From Synechococcus sp. JA-2-3B'a(2-13) (lineage in GTDB: Bacteria; Cyanobacteriota; Cyanobacteriia; Thermostichales; Thermostichaceae): a stretch of DNA of 64,000 nucleotides. A program made the position numbers and the translations under genes. A model generated the notes under the pieces. That model saw only the letters and a program-made list of their open reading frames with translations. It ran no database searches and was not told where the DNA came from. Below, piece after piece: positions 23,172-31,062 of the stretch (position 1 is its first letter; every line of letters begins with the position of its first letter). The stretch is from assembly GCF_000013225.1 (NCBI RefSeq), contig NC_007776.1, forward strand, positions 577,277-641,276, read 5' to 3'.

Positions 23172-25492
23172 TCCACCTCCGCCAGAACGGGCCGACCCTC
23201 GGCCTGGGGCTGTTTTTGCACAAAGGCGTACAAATCCACCAGATCCCGCCAGATGGTTTCATAGGTTGGCGTTGACGAGGATACCTGTGGCTCAACATAC
23301 ATCCAGGGGGGAAGGTGGCCGTCGTTGGTTTTGGCCTTGCACCAGGTGCGCTCAAAAGCCTCCATCAGCGGCTGCCCCTTTTTGCCCAGGCGGCTGCGGA
23401 AATAGAGATAGTTGAGGGTGGCGGTGCGTTTGCCTTTTTCCAAGAAGCTGCGAATCTGATAAAGCTGGGAGCGAGGAAAATTGGCCTCCTGCAGGGCTTG
23501 TACCGTTCTCAGCAACCCGTGGATTTCCGGGACGGTATAGGGGCCGGCGTAGAGCTTGAGGGTGTGGCTGTTCTGGCGGATCTCCAGAGCTTCCCGACGA
23601 AAATCCTGGATGCTGGAGACAACCAGGGCGACCGACTTCAACGAGAGAAAGTCGATGGTGGCCACAGAGCAGTCCTTGTCTTTGGGCTTCAGCTTTTTCG
23701 CGTAGCTCTTGGCGGATTTCAACAGTTGTTCGGTGAGCTTTTCGGCGTAGTAAATGGGGGTGTCTTCCGAGGCGATCAGCACCCCCACCGAGGCGGAGAG
23801 CCGACAGAGCTTCCGATCTGCCGCCGGGTAGCGGTGAGGCACCTTGCCGGAAGATTGAGCTGCATAGGTTGCCGAGGTGTCCAGCAGGAGCTGCTCAAAC
23901 TGCTCACAGAAGGTGGCGGCAATTTCCAGGGCTTTGTGGGCAGGCACCACCACCAACACATCGTCTCCGCCGATGGTCAGGATCTCGAAGGGGTGGATCC
24001 ACTCGCCGTTGCGGTCTCTGCCGGTTTCCGGATCTGGGGATAGGCCGTGCAGCCGATGGGCCTGCAGGTGCTGGGCGAGGGCGTGGTAAACGGCTTTTTC
24101 CGTTGCCTCGGAAACATCCCGGCTAAATTGTCGGTAGGCTTCTGGGGTTTGGATCTGCTGCACATAGCCCCCCATGTCGTTGCCATCGGCGTAAAGGTAA
24201 GCCACAAAGCCCTGGCTGCCCAGGCTGGCGTTGGCCACTTCCCGTAGAGATTGGGCCTCGCCGATCCCCTGGACAGATCCCTGATGGGGCTGCAAATAGC
24301 GCTCCCGGTAGGGCTCGCCGGCGGGAGAGTTGAGAAAGCGGGCAAATCGCGTTACCCAGCTTTCCACAAAGCCGGGATCCCAGGTGGGGAACTTGCGGAA
24401 CCACCCTTGCTTGCCTGTTTCAATGCGCTTGGCCTGGCGACCCACCAGGGCTTTGCGAGCGGTGGCTTCCGAGAGCCAGGGCTGATCGACCAGGTCGGCT
24501 TTGGCGATGGCAGGGCGACGGTCGGTGCTGTCGCGGCGCAGGTAGGGATGGGTTTCAAAAAAGGCGGGATGGGCGCGGCTGGGGCGACCGGGATCCGGAT
24601 TGCCGTTGCGGCGGTGGTTGAAGCGGGCGGCCAGGTAACCCACCAACTCGTTGAAACTTTTGCGGTCTTGAAATCTGGCTTCGCTGCCATCCCCAAAATA
24701 GGCTCTCACCAGGGGATGGGTTTTGTGTTGCGCCAGCCAATCCAGCCAGGGGGTGCGTTCGATGGGATCCCGCAACAGGCCGTAGCGCAGTTCCAGCAGC
24801 CGAAAGGCGGATCCCACGGCGCAGGCGTTAGCGGTGAGGGTTTCTTCGGTGTAGCGCCGCTCGATGGCCTCACAGAGATCGTCCACATGGGCCGCCGGGC
24901 AAAAGGCCAGGAGATTGCCCCCGGTGGAGTAGATGATGAGCTCCGGGATCAGGGCTTGCGCCAAAGCCGGGTAGTGCTGCTGCAGCCAAGGCCGGATCTG
25001 CTCGGCCACATAGGCCCTCAGCTCTGCTTGAGACTCTTTCCCCAAACCTTCCCATCCCAGGTAGGTTTGCTCGGGATCCCCGAAAAAGGCGGGCAGATCC
25101 ACCAGGTTAATGCGATCCAACAAAGCGGAGGCCCCGCGGATTTCCGACAGCTTGGCCGACTCGAAGACATAGCTCTTGATCTTGGTGGCCCCCCCGTAAA
25201 CCAAGCCGATGCGGGTTGTCTGCTGCCACAGCTCCGGGTAGCGGGATTGCAGCTCCGCCGGGGTTCTGGGAAAGGTCTTCGCCGCCATGCTCTCCTGAAA
25301 TTGGCGCACCTGAGCCAAAATGGGCCGTAGCTCTTCTGGGATCCCGGCCTCGTTGTCGGCGCGAACGGCGGCCCGCATCTGCTGCAAGGTCTCCAGGGCA
25401 AACTGGGGATCCCGCTGGTCTCCCCACGCCAGGCACCAGGCCAAGGCAACAGGAACGGGAGAGGGAGCGGAAGTAGGGGTCATGAGCAGCAC
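23168..25492 (-). CDS. cas10: Cas10, type III-D (palm domain intact, no HD motif seen)
   Basis: A 774-residue Cas10. The second palm domain carries ILTIGGDDVLVVVPAHKAL with the GGDD cyclase motif; the first palm-like segment is YLYADGNDMGGYVQQIQ. An IYSTGGNLLAFCPA segment near residue 190 is typical of these proteins. I find no HD dyad near the N-terminus, so ssDNA cleavage by an HD nuclease is not expected, while synthesis of cyclic oligoadenylate from ATP is. It is the first gene of the eleven-gene operon. The start could be at 25492 (MLLMTP) or at the internal Met nine bases later. Confidence 0.92.
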   Translation of the reverse strand: MLLMTPTSAPSPVPVALAWCLAWGDQRDPQFALETLQQMRAAVRADNEAGIPEELRPILAQVRQFQESMAAKTFPRTPAELQSRYPELWQQTTRIGLVYGGATKIKSYVFESAKLSEIRGASALLDRINLVDLPAFFGDPEQTYLGWEGLGKESQAELRAYVAEQIRPWLQQHYPALAQALIPELIIYSTGGNLLAFCPAAHVDDLCEAIERRYTEETLTANACAVGSAFRLLELRYGLLRDPIERTPWLDWLAQHKTHPLVRAYFGDGSEARFQDRKSFNELVGYLAARFNHRRNGNPDPGRPSRAHPAFFETHPYLRRDSTDRRPAIAKADLVDQPWLSEATARKALVGRQAKRIETGKQGWFRKFPTWDPGFVESWVTRFARFLNSPAGEPYRERYLQPHQGSVQGIGEAQSLREVANASLGSQGFVAYLYADGNDMGGYVQQIQTPEAYRQFSRDVSEATEKAVYHALAQHLQAHRLHGLSPDPETGRDRNGEWIHPFEILTIGGDDVLVVVPAHKALEIAATFCEQFEQLLLDTSATYAAQSSGKVPHRYPAADRKLCRLSASVGVLIASEDTPIYYAEKLTEQLLKSAKSYAKKLKPKDKDCSVATIDFLSLKSVALVVSSIQDFRREALEIRQNSHTLKLYAGPYTVPEIHGLLRTVQALQEANFPRSQLYQIRSFLEKGKRTATLNYLYFRSRLGKKGQPLMEAFERTWCKAKTNDGHLPPWMYVEPQVSSSTPTYETIWRDLVDLYAFVQKQPQAEGRPVLAEVE

Positions 25493-25937
25493 CTGCGAAA
25501 TGCGAAAAAGGAAGACAAGTCTTGGACAGGGCTTCCATCGGCTGCGACGGACAGATCCCTAAAGGCTGGGGGCAATTGGCCTCGATTTTTAATCCTTCGC
25601 GGAAGACCAAAGCCCTTCAAAAAAGGGTTTGCCGGTTGGGTGGGTAACCAATCGAATCAAGCCGAGAGATGCCATTGAGGTTACCGATTGTTTCAGCCAT
25701 ATCCGATAAACGCTCTCGCCTCATGGTTTTCAGTCCTCTAGCTTGCTGGCAGTATAGATCGAGTGCGATGGGTTGCAGACGATTTCAAGGCTTTCTTCAG
25801 ATTGTGAGATTTTTTCTGCCTGTACAACGGGCAATTCGAGAGTAAACCCAATAAGAAGGGATCCCTTCTAAAATTTTCTCAATGGAAAGTTGGGTTTTGT
25901 GTTGATTGTTGCTGTGGACTGGGAATGGGCTGTGCCT
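25493..25937. promoter_or_regulatory. Divergent control region between cas10 and cas6
   Basis: About 445 bases with no gene, between divergently transcribed cas10 and cas6. Both promoters must lie here. It is more AT-rich than its flanks near 25760-25900. I cannot fix a -10/-35 pair with confidence. Confidence 0.4.
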
Positions 25938-27080
25938 ATGCTGAGTTTCTCAGAGCCATCTGCTGATAGAGAAGCGAACGGCAAGTGGCCGACGGGATCC
26001 GAGTTGGTGGGGATCACCTTGGAAGTTCAGGCTCCTCGGTCTTACCTGCTGGATCCCCACTATGCCAAAGGGCTGCACGCCTGGTTCTTGAGCCAGGTGC
26101 AAGAGACAGACCCGCAGCTATCGGCCTATTTGCACGATGGAGAATCGGAGAAACCTTTTACCCTCTCCCGGCTGATGGGGCCGTTCCGCGAGCAGGGGGG
26201 GCGACCGCTGATCCCGCCTCATCTCCCCTTCCGCTGGTGGATCACCGGCCTCAACCCGCCGGTGGTGGAGTGGCTGCGAGGGTGGTGCCAACGGCTGCCC
26301 ACTTGGCTGGAATTGCGGGGATCCCCGCTGCAGATCCTGGGATGGCAGATCTCGATCCCCCCGCGCACCTATCGTCAACTGTTGGAGCAGCCTCTTTCCC
26401 CCCGCTCCTGGAGCCTTTCCTTCGTCTCGCCCACCAGCTTTCGCCACCGGGGCCACCATCTGCCGCTGCCGATCCCTCGCAACCTGTTCCACAGCTATCT
26501 GCGCCGTTGGAACGATTTTTCCGGTCTGCCCATCGAGGCGGAGCCTTTTCTGGATTGGGTGGATGGGGAAGTGATCATCCAGCGGCACCGTCTGGAATCG
26601 GTCAAAACCACCGCAGGTCGCCAGGGATCCGTGACGGGATTCATCGGCTGTGTGCAGTTGGCTGTCTCCTCCCGTGCGCCTGAGCTGTTGCAGCAGCAGC
26701 TCCAAGCCCTGATCCACCTTGCCCCCTACTGCGGCACCGGCCACAAAACCCCCTTTGGGCTAGGGCAAACCCGCCTGGGTTGGTTGGCCGAAGAGCTACC
26801 CGCCTCCCCTGTCCCTTCCCGGGAAGAGCAGGTGGCCCAGCGGATCGAGGAGCTGAGCGCCCTCTTTCTCAGCCAGCGGCAACGACAAGGGGGATCCCGC
26901 GCCGAAAAAACTGCCCAACTGTGGGCGACGATCCTGGCCCGCCGCGAAGGTGGAGAGAGCTTACAACAGATCGCCGCTGATTTGGAGATGCCCTACGAGA
27001 CGGTGAAGACCTATGCCAAGCTGGCCCGCCGCTCTCTCCAGTCTGGATCCCAGGACTACTCGTCGAGCAGTCTTCCCTAG
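25938..27080 (+). CDS. cas6: Cas6-family crRNA endoribonuclease with C-terminal helix-turn-helix extension
   Basis: A 380-residue protein from ATG 25938 (an in-frame TTG at 25890 is less likely). The Cas6 part ends with the typical G-rich loop HLAPYCGTGHKTPFGLGQTR. Upstream features are TPTSFRHRGHHLPLPIPRN and GFIGCVQLAVSS. It should cut the array transcript within repeats. About 75 residues follow the Cas6 fold: EEQVAQRIEELSALFLSQRQ, then GGESLQQIAADLEMPYETV continuing into KTYAKLARRSL. That reads as a helix-turn-helix like sigma region 4. The extension could bind repeat DNA or RNA. The gene converges on the array. Confidence 0.88.
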   Translation: MLSFSEPSADREANGKWPTGSELVGITLEVQAPRSYLLDPHYAKGLHAWFLSQVQETDPQLSAYLHDGESEKPFTLSRLMGPFREQGGRPLIPPHLPFRWWITGLNPPVVEWLRGWCQRLPTWLELRGSPLQILGWQISIPPRTYRQLLEQPLSPRSWSLSFVSPTSFRHRGHHLPLPIPRNLFHSYLRRWNDFSGLPIEAEPFLDWVDGEVIIQRHRLESVKTTAGRQGSVTGFIGCVQLAVSSRAPELLQQQLQALIHLAPYCGTGHKTPFGLGQTRLGWLAEELPASPVPSREEQVAQRIEELSALFLSQRQRQGGSRAEKTAQLWATILARREGGESLQQIAADLEMPYETVKTYAKLARRSLQSGSQDYSSSSLP

Positions 27081-27363
27081 ATGACTTGAGGTACTTTGTT
27101 GAGCCTGATACATTCACGCTGAACTCTCCTGAACATGGTTCAGGAAAGAAGCGATCGCATCCTGCCTATCTCTGAGCAGGAAGGCGGTATCCCGCAAAGC
27201 CCTGAGGAATACCCCCCGAGCGCTTTCCCCCTTCACTTCCCGGCAACCGTTGCGGTGGACTCAAGGATCAGGGGGAAACTTGGTCTACTATATCCCTCTC
27301 AATGACTTTTGCCAAACCGCCTAAAGCTCAGTAAATTCAGCAAAGTTCAGGGTTTTGGGGGTT

Positions 27364-27400
27364 AGAGGCATGCTCTTGCAGGGAGAAGGTAGAGATCAAC
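27364..27400 (-). CRISPR. Degenerate terminal CRISPR repeat
   Basis: Similar to the array repeat only in its second half (CTTGCAGGGAGAAGGTAGAG...). It is separated from the first good repeat by a 35-base spacer. Degenerate repeats usually mark the leader-distal end, which supports transcription on the minus strand. Confidence 0.8.
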
Positions 27401-27435
27401 CTCACTTCTCTTTGCTCATTACTCGCTTCTCTCTA

Positions 27436-27991
27436 GTTTCCGTCCCCTTGCGGGGAAAAGGTAGGGATCAACAATACGAGCGAATTGACTGCGATATTCC
27501 TCACTACTATGGTTTCCGTCCCCTTGCGGGGAAAAGGTAGGGATCAACAAGCCTTGACGAGCAAGGACTGCTCCTACCGTTCTAAGCACAAGTTTCCGTC
27601 CCCTTGCGGGGAAAAGGTAGGGATCAACTTGGTTAAGGATGGCCTGGTCATAGACTTCTATGACTGTTTCCGTCCCCTTGCGGGGAAAAGGTAGGGATCA
27701 ACAACGAGACTAATTTTGGATCCGAATCGGAGTCTTTCGTTTCCGTCCCCTTGCGGGGAAAAGGTAGGGATCAACACGACATTCCCGAAGGCGCAACGAT
27801 CAAATGGGGGTTTCCGTCCCCTTGCGGGGAAAAGGTAGGGATCAACCATCCGGGAAACCGGGTGGGAGAGACTCTATTCAGCGTTTCCGTCCCCTTGCGG
27901 GGAAAAGGTAGGGATCAACAACATCGTCGATGGTTTTCCCCATTTCGACTGGGCGTTTCCGTCCCCTTGCGGGGAAAAGGTAGGGATCAAC
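27436..27991 (-). CRISPR. CRISPR array, eight identical 37-bp repeats
   Basis: Repeats start at 27436, 27512, 27592, 27666, 27739, 27810, 27883 and 27955. On the plus strand each begins GTTTCCGTCCCCTTGCGGGG and ends AGGGATCAAC. Spacers are 39, 43, 37, 36, 34, 36 and 35 bases. Read on the minus strand the repeat begins GTTGATCCC and ends GGGGACGGAAAC, with an internal CCCC-GCAA-GGGG stem. It resembles the Synechocystis CRISPR2 repeat, whose 5' tag is ACUGAAAC; here the tag would be ACGGAAAC. The leader is therefore on the right. Cas6 and the type III-D operon lie to the left. Confidence 0.98.
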
Positions 27992-28132
27992 CCTACCCTC
28001 GGAAAAGCCTGAATTCATGAGGTTTTCAAGGTGCGTTCGCGAGGGAGTACGGAGATTCCTCGACACAGATGTTAACATTGTCCTCGCGGCCAAGCGCAAG
28101 CGGGGAAATTGAGCTTGCTACGGCCATTATGT
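27992..28132 (-). promoter_or_regulatory. Probable CRISPR leader
   Basis: The stretch between the last repeat and the original end of the WYL gene. On the minus strand a CATAAT box (28126-28131) directly follows the ancestral WYL stop codon and could be the -10 element of the array promoter. A matching -35 is not obvious. Confidence 0.5.
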
Positions 28133-28200
28133 CACGTTTTTGGGCCAATCGGGGCAAAAGATCTAAAGTTTCCCTTAAAATCTTGTGCCGGCAGAGTCAG
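28133..28200 (-). pseudogene. Detached 3' end of the WYL-regulator gene
   Basis: Removing the IS at 28201-29490 joins this segment in frame to the gene at 29440-30897. The frame after CGC CCC GAC would continue as LTLPAQDFKGNFRSFAPIG and end PKT-stop at 28133. The insertion replaced these 22 codons with IS-encoded ones. This is a reconstruction from the present sequence, not a comparison with an intact relative. Confidence 0.65.
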
Positions 28201-29490
28201 CTAGAAATCGCAGGAGCCCCGCCCTCTGTCCGTAGGACGAGGGTCGGGAGGAATGCGGAAGTTATGATAGAACCATGACCCAAGTCCTGACCGTCTCCTG
28301 CAAGCTCAAGGTGTCCCAGTCGCAAGCCGCCAAATTGGACGCGACGATGGAGGCTTTTGGCCAAGCCTTGAACTGGGTCAACCAGAACACGCCGGAGAAA
28401 GTCGCCAACGCCGTTAAGCTCCAGTCTCTGTGCTACCGCGAAATCCGGGCCCGGTTCGGCTTGTCCAGTAACTTGGCCCAGCAGGTCTGCAGACGGCTGG
28501 CCGGCGCCCGTAAAGTTGCCCGACAGAAAAACCGCCCCGTCAAAGTGTTCAAGGGTGGCTTCGCTACCTACGATGCACGTATCTTTTCGTTCCGCGAGAA
28601 AGACTGGACGGTGTCGCTGACCACGGTGGAGGGTCGAGAGCGCTTTGAGCTGGCGATTGGCCGTTACCAGAGAGAACAGCTGACAGGCTCCAATCCAAAA
28701 TCCGCCACTCTGGTCAAACGCAAAGATGGCTCCTACTTCATTCAAATCTGTGTGGAAGCGGAGCCATCCCCACCGCAACGCACGGGCAGAGTGTTGGGGG
28801 TGGATTTGGGCAGGACGGATATTGCTCATACATCGGAAGGAGATAACTGGAATGGACAGCAGCTGAACAAAGTCCGAGACCATTACTCGCGGTTGAGGGC
28901 GGTACTCCAACGCAAAGCCAGTAAGGGCACACGCAGTTCGCGACGCAGATGCCGTCAACTGCTGCAACGGCTGTCTGGCAAGGAGAGGCGCTTTCAGGCG
29001 TGGGTCAATCATCGCATCTCCAAAGCTATTGTCTCTAGGGCAAAGACCACAAACAGCGCTATTGCCCTGGAAGACCTGACAGGGATCCGGGAAAGGGTCA
29101 ATCAACAGCCACGAGGTAAGACAGAGTGCAGGCGGGCCAATAGTTGGGCATTCTACCAGCTCAGGATGTTCGTGGCCTACAAGGCTGCCATCGCCGGAGT
29201 ACCTGTGGTACTGGTGTCGCCCGCCTACACGTCGCAGACCTGCCACCGGTGTTTGCACATCCATCCCGATCCTACGCAATCCTATCGCAGTGGTAAGTCG
29301 TTCAAGTGTGGGCACTGTGGATGGGAAGGGGATGCGGATTTGAATGGTGCGAATGTGATTGCGCTCTTGGGGGCTGTCGTAAACCAGCCTAGAGGTCCGG
29401 GCTTGTTTTGTTCTCTGGTAGAGCAGAACAGGCTCAGGGCTACTGAAAGCCCGCTCCGTACCGCTTAGCGGTCGGAGCCGGGTAGTTTAC
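28201..29490 (+). mobile_element. IS200/IS605-type element, TnpB only (copy A, 1290 bp)
   Basis: Boundaries come from comparison with copies at 52129 and 61283: all begin CTAGAAATCGCAGGAGCC after TCAG and end GGGTAGTTTAC. The left end has a hairpin (28222-28243) and the right end another (29453-29478, GCTCCG...CGGAGC around ACCGC-TTA-GCGGT). There are no flanking direct repeats, as expected for this family. No TnpA transposase is encoded, so movement needs a transposase in trans. Confidence 0.9.
28275..29468 (+). CDS. tnpB: TnpB RNA-guided nuclease (copy A, without 24-bp unit)
   Basis: A 397-residue TnpB. RuvC residues are visible: Asp in GVDLGRTDIAH, Glu in AIALEDLTGIR and Asp in GDADLNGANVIAL. 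The zinc finger is CHRCLHIHPDP...CGHCGWEG. The protein looks intact. The stop codon lies within the right-end hairpin, where the omega-RNA of related elements is encoded; its guide would be read from the sequence after 29490. Relative to copies B and C it lacks nine residues (RTTSRLRDQ type) near residue 71 because it has no 24-bp unit. Confidence 0.93.
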   Translation: MTQVLTVSCKLKVSQSQAAKLDATMEAFGQALNWVNQNTPEKVANAVKLQSLCYREIRARFGLSSNLAQQVCRRLAGARKVARQKNRPVKVFKGGFATYDARIFSFREKDWTVSLTTVEGRERFELAIGRYQREQLTGSNPKSATLVKRKDGSYFIQICVEAEPSPPQRTGRVLGVDLGRTDIAHTSEGDNWNGQQLNKVRDHYSRLRAVLQRKASKGTRSSRRRCRQLLQRLSGKERRFQAWVNHRISKAIVSRAKTTNSAIALEDLTGIRERVNQQPRGKTECRRANSWAFYQLRMFVAYKAAIAGVPVVLVSPAYTSQTCHRCLHIHPDPTQSYRSGKSFKCGHCGWEGDADLNGANVIALLGAVVNQPRGPGLFCSLVEQNRLRATESPLRTA

Positions 29491-30897
29491 GTCGGGGCGA
29501 TAAAACTGCAGCTCTGCCTGGGCTTCCCGAGCCATCTGTTCCCGGTAGGCCAGGGGAGCGATGACCTCGCCGTTGGGCCGCCAATCCCGCAGGCGCATGG
29601 TGAAATTGGTATCTCCCACCCGTACCCAGGCGCGGAAGTACCGGTCGCTGGTTGGTCTTTGCCGGACAATGTTCAAAATCTGTTCGCGCTCCCGCGCATC
29701 CGCCACTGCCTGCTGCACCAAAGCCGGGATCCGCTCGTAGGCAATGGGCTGGAAGGTGGGATGTCGCACTGTGCTTTCCACATAGCGACGGGCAAACTCC
29801 GGGGAAAATCGAAGGATCAACAATGCCTTGGGCAAGTAAAAATCGGATCCCCAGGCTTCTTCCCATGCTGCTTGGACTTCCTCTGGGCTGGGCAGCTTCT
29901 TTTGCCGTTTGCGGATTGCCAGCTCTGGCGGAATGGAAGGAGCGTCCCAGGGAATCACCGCCAGGCGCTCAGACTGGATCCGATCTAAGCGGAAATTGTG
30001 CCAGCCCAGGGATCCTTCGGGGGTGGGAAGCTGGCCAAAGGCTGCCAAATACTTGGCGCGGCGGGCATAGAACAAACAGACTGGGTAAGTGAGAACGTGT
30101 CGGATCCCATGTTGGCGGGTGGCGTAGTCAAAACCGATCACCCCTGCTTCTGGGTTGGCCCAAAGGGCTTCTAGCTGGCTTTGATATTCATCCACCCGTT
30201 CTTGCTGTTCGTCCGAGAGGATGTACTCAAACCACACAAACAGCCGCCGCTGCGAGTGCTGATCGCGCCAGCGGGACGGAGTCCTTTGGTTGGCCCAGAT
30301 TTCATCCAGCAAAACCTGGACATCTGGATGCACAAAGGCCACATCGCTGAGGATGTGATAAATCTGCTCAAGCTGCTTGCCCGATAGAGTCCAAGTGGAT
30401 GAAGGTGCCGGCAACTGGGGATGAGCCCCTGGGGCGCAGCAGCGGAAGTTGTCTCTTCGCTTGGGGTTGGCCTGAATTTGCTGCAGCCAACCCTGGGCGG
30501 CCAGGTAGTCCAGCTCTTTGCGCAGGGTGCGGTGGGTCTTGTGAAAGGGTCGGGCAGATAGCAGCGCTTCCAGATCCGGAACTTCTACTTTTAAGGCGGC
30601 CAATAGGTTGGGATCCTTCAGCCAAAACCTCAAGGGTTTCCAGCAAATGCAGTCAACATCAGGACAGGGTGAAGGGATCCCTTGTGCCAGATCCTGCTTG
30701 GGGTGCCGTGGTGAGAGCAAGCGATCCCGGATGTGGGTGTAGCCAAAGGTTTCCGGCAGGTCTGGCCAGCGGTTTTCGCCATAGAGGCAGTGGAGCAGTA
30801 CCCACAGGCGCACGGCCCGCTCCAGGCGCTCGGCCAACTGACCGCCCGCTAACCAACGCAACACTTCCACCGTCAAAGGCAGCTCAAATCCGCTCAT
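29440..30897 (-). CDS. TIGR03985-type CRISPR-associated WYL regulator, C-terminus replaced by IS
   Basis: A 485-residue protein with an N-terminal helical DNA-binding part, the segment LEALLSARPFHKTHRTLRKE, a WYL-like middle (GVIGFDYATRQHGIRHVLTY, PVCLFYARRAKYLAAFGQLP) and a C-terminal domain. It fits the cyanobacterial CRISPR-associated family TIGR03985. WYL proteins regulate CRISPR and defence genes. Two oddities: a 24-bp unit at 30263-30286 is read in frame (RTPSRWRD), and the last 16 residues ([16 protein letters not shown]) come from the end of the IS. The native 22-codon end appears stranded at 28133-28200. Before the insertion it lay just upstream of the array, co-oriented. Confidence 0.82.
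   Translation of the reverse strand: MSGFELPLTVEVLRWLAGGQLAERLERAVRLWVLLHCLYGENRWPDLPETFGYTHIRDRLLSPRHPKQDLAQGIPSPCPDVDCICWKPLRFWLKDPNLLAALKVEVPDLEALLSARPFHKTHRTLRKELDYLAAQGWLQQIQANPKRRDNFRCCAPGAHPQLPAPSSTWTLSGKQLEQIYHILSDVAFVHPDVQVLLDEIWANQRTPSRWRDQHSQRRLFVWFEYILSDEQQERVDEYQSQLEALWANPEAGVIGFDYATRQHGIRHVLTYPVCLFYARRAKYLAAFGQLPTPEGSLGWHNFRLDRIQSERLAVIPWDAPSIPPELAIRKRQKKLPSPEEVQAAWEEAWGSDFYLPKALLILRFSPEFARRYVESTVRHPTFQPIAYERIPALVQQAVADAREREQILNIVRQRPTSDRYFRAWVRVGDTNFTMRLRDWRPNGEVIAPLAYREQMAREAQAELQFYRPDVNYPAPTAKRYGAGFQ
30263..30286 (+). repeat. 24-bp unit inside WYL-regulator gene
   Basis: One consensus unit, read by the minus-strand gene as RTPSRWRD; frame kept. Confidence 0.95.
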
Positions 30898-31062
30898 CCG
30901 ACAGTTCCCTCGGTTCTTAGGTCAACCAGTTGATGGCACTCCAGGCCAGGGGTTTTCTTGGAGCAAGGCGCAAGTGAGAGCCTGACCACTCTGACATGAG
31001 TTGGAACCTTCCACTTCCAATCTCTTCCATACTGAAGTCAACCTGTCTCGTCAAATCTGCCC

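Noticed and set aside
23168-25492. HD nuclease domain in Cas10
   Set aside because: I looked for an HD dyad in the N-terminal third and found none in a plausible context.
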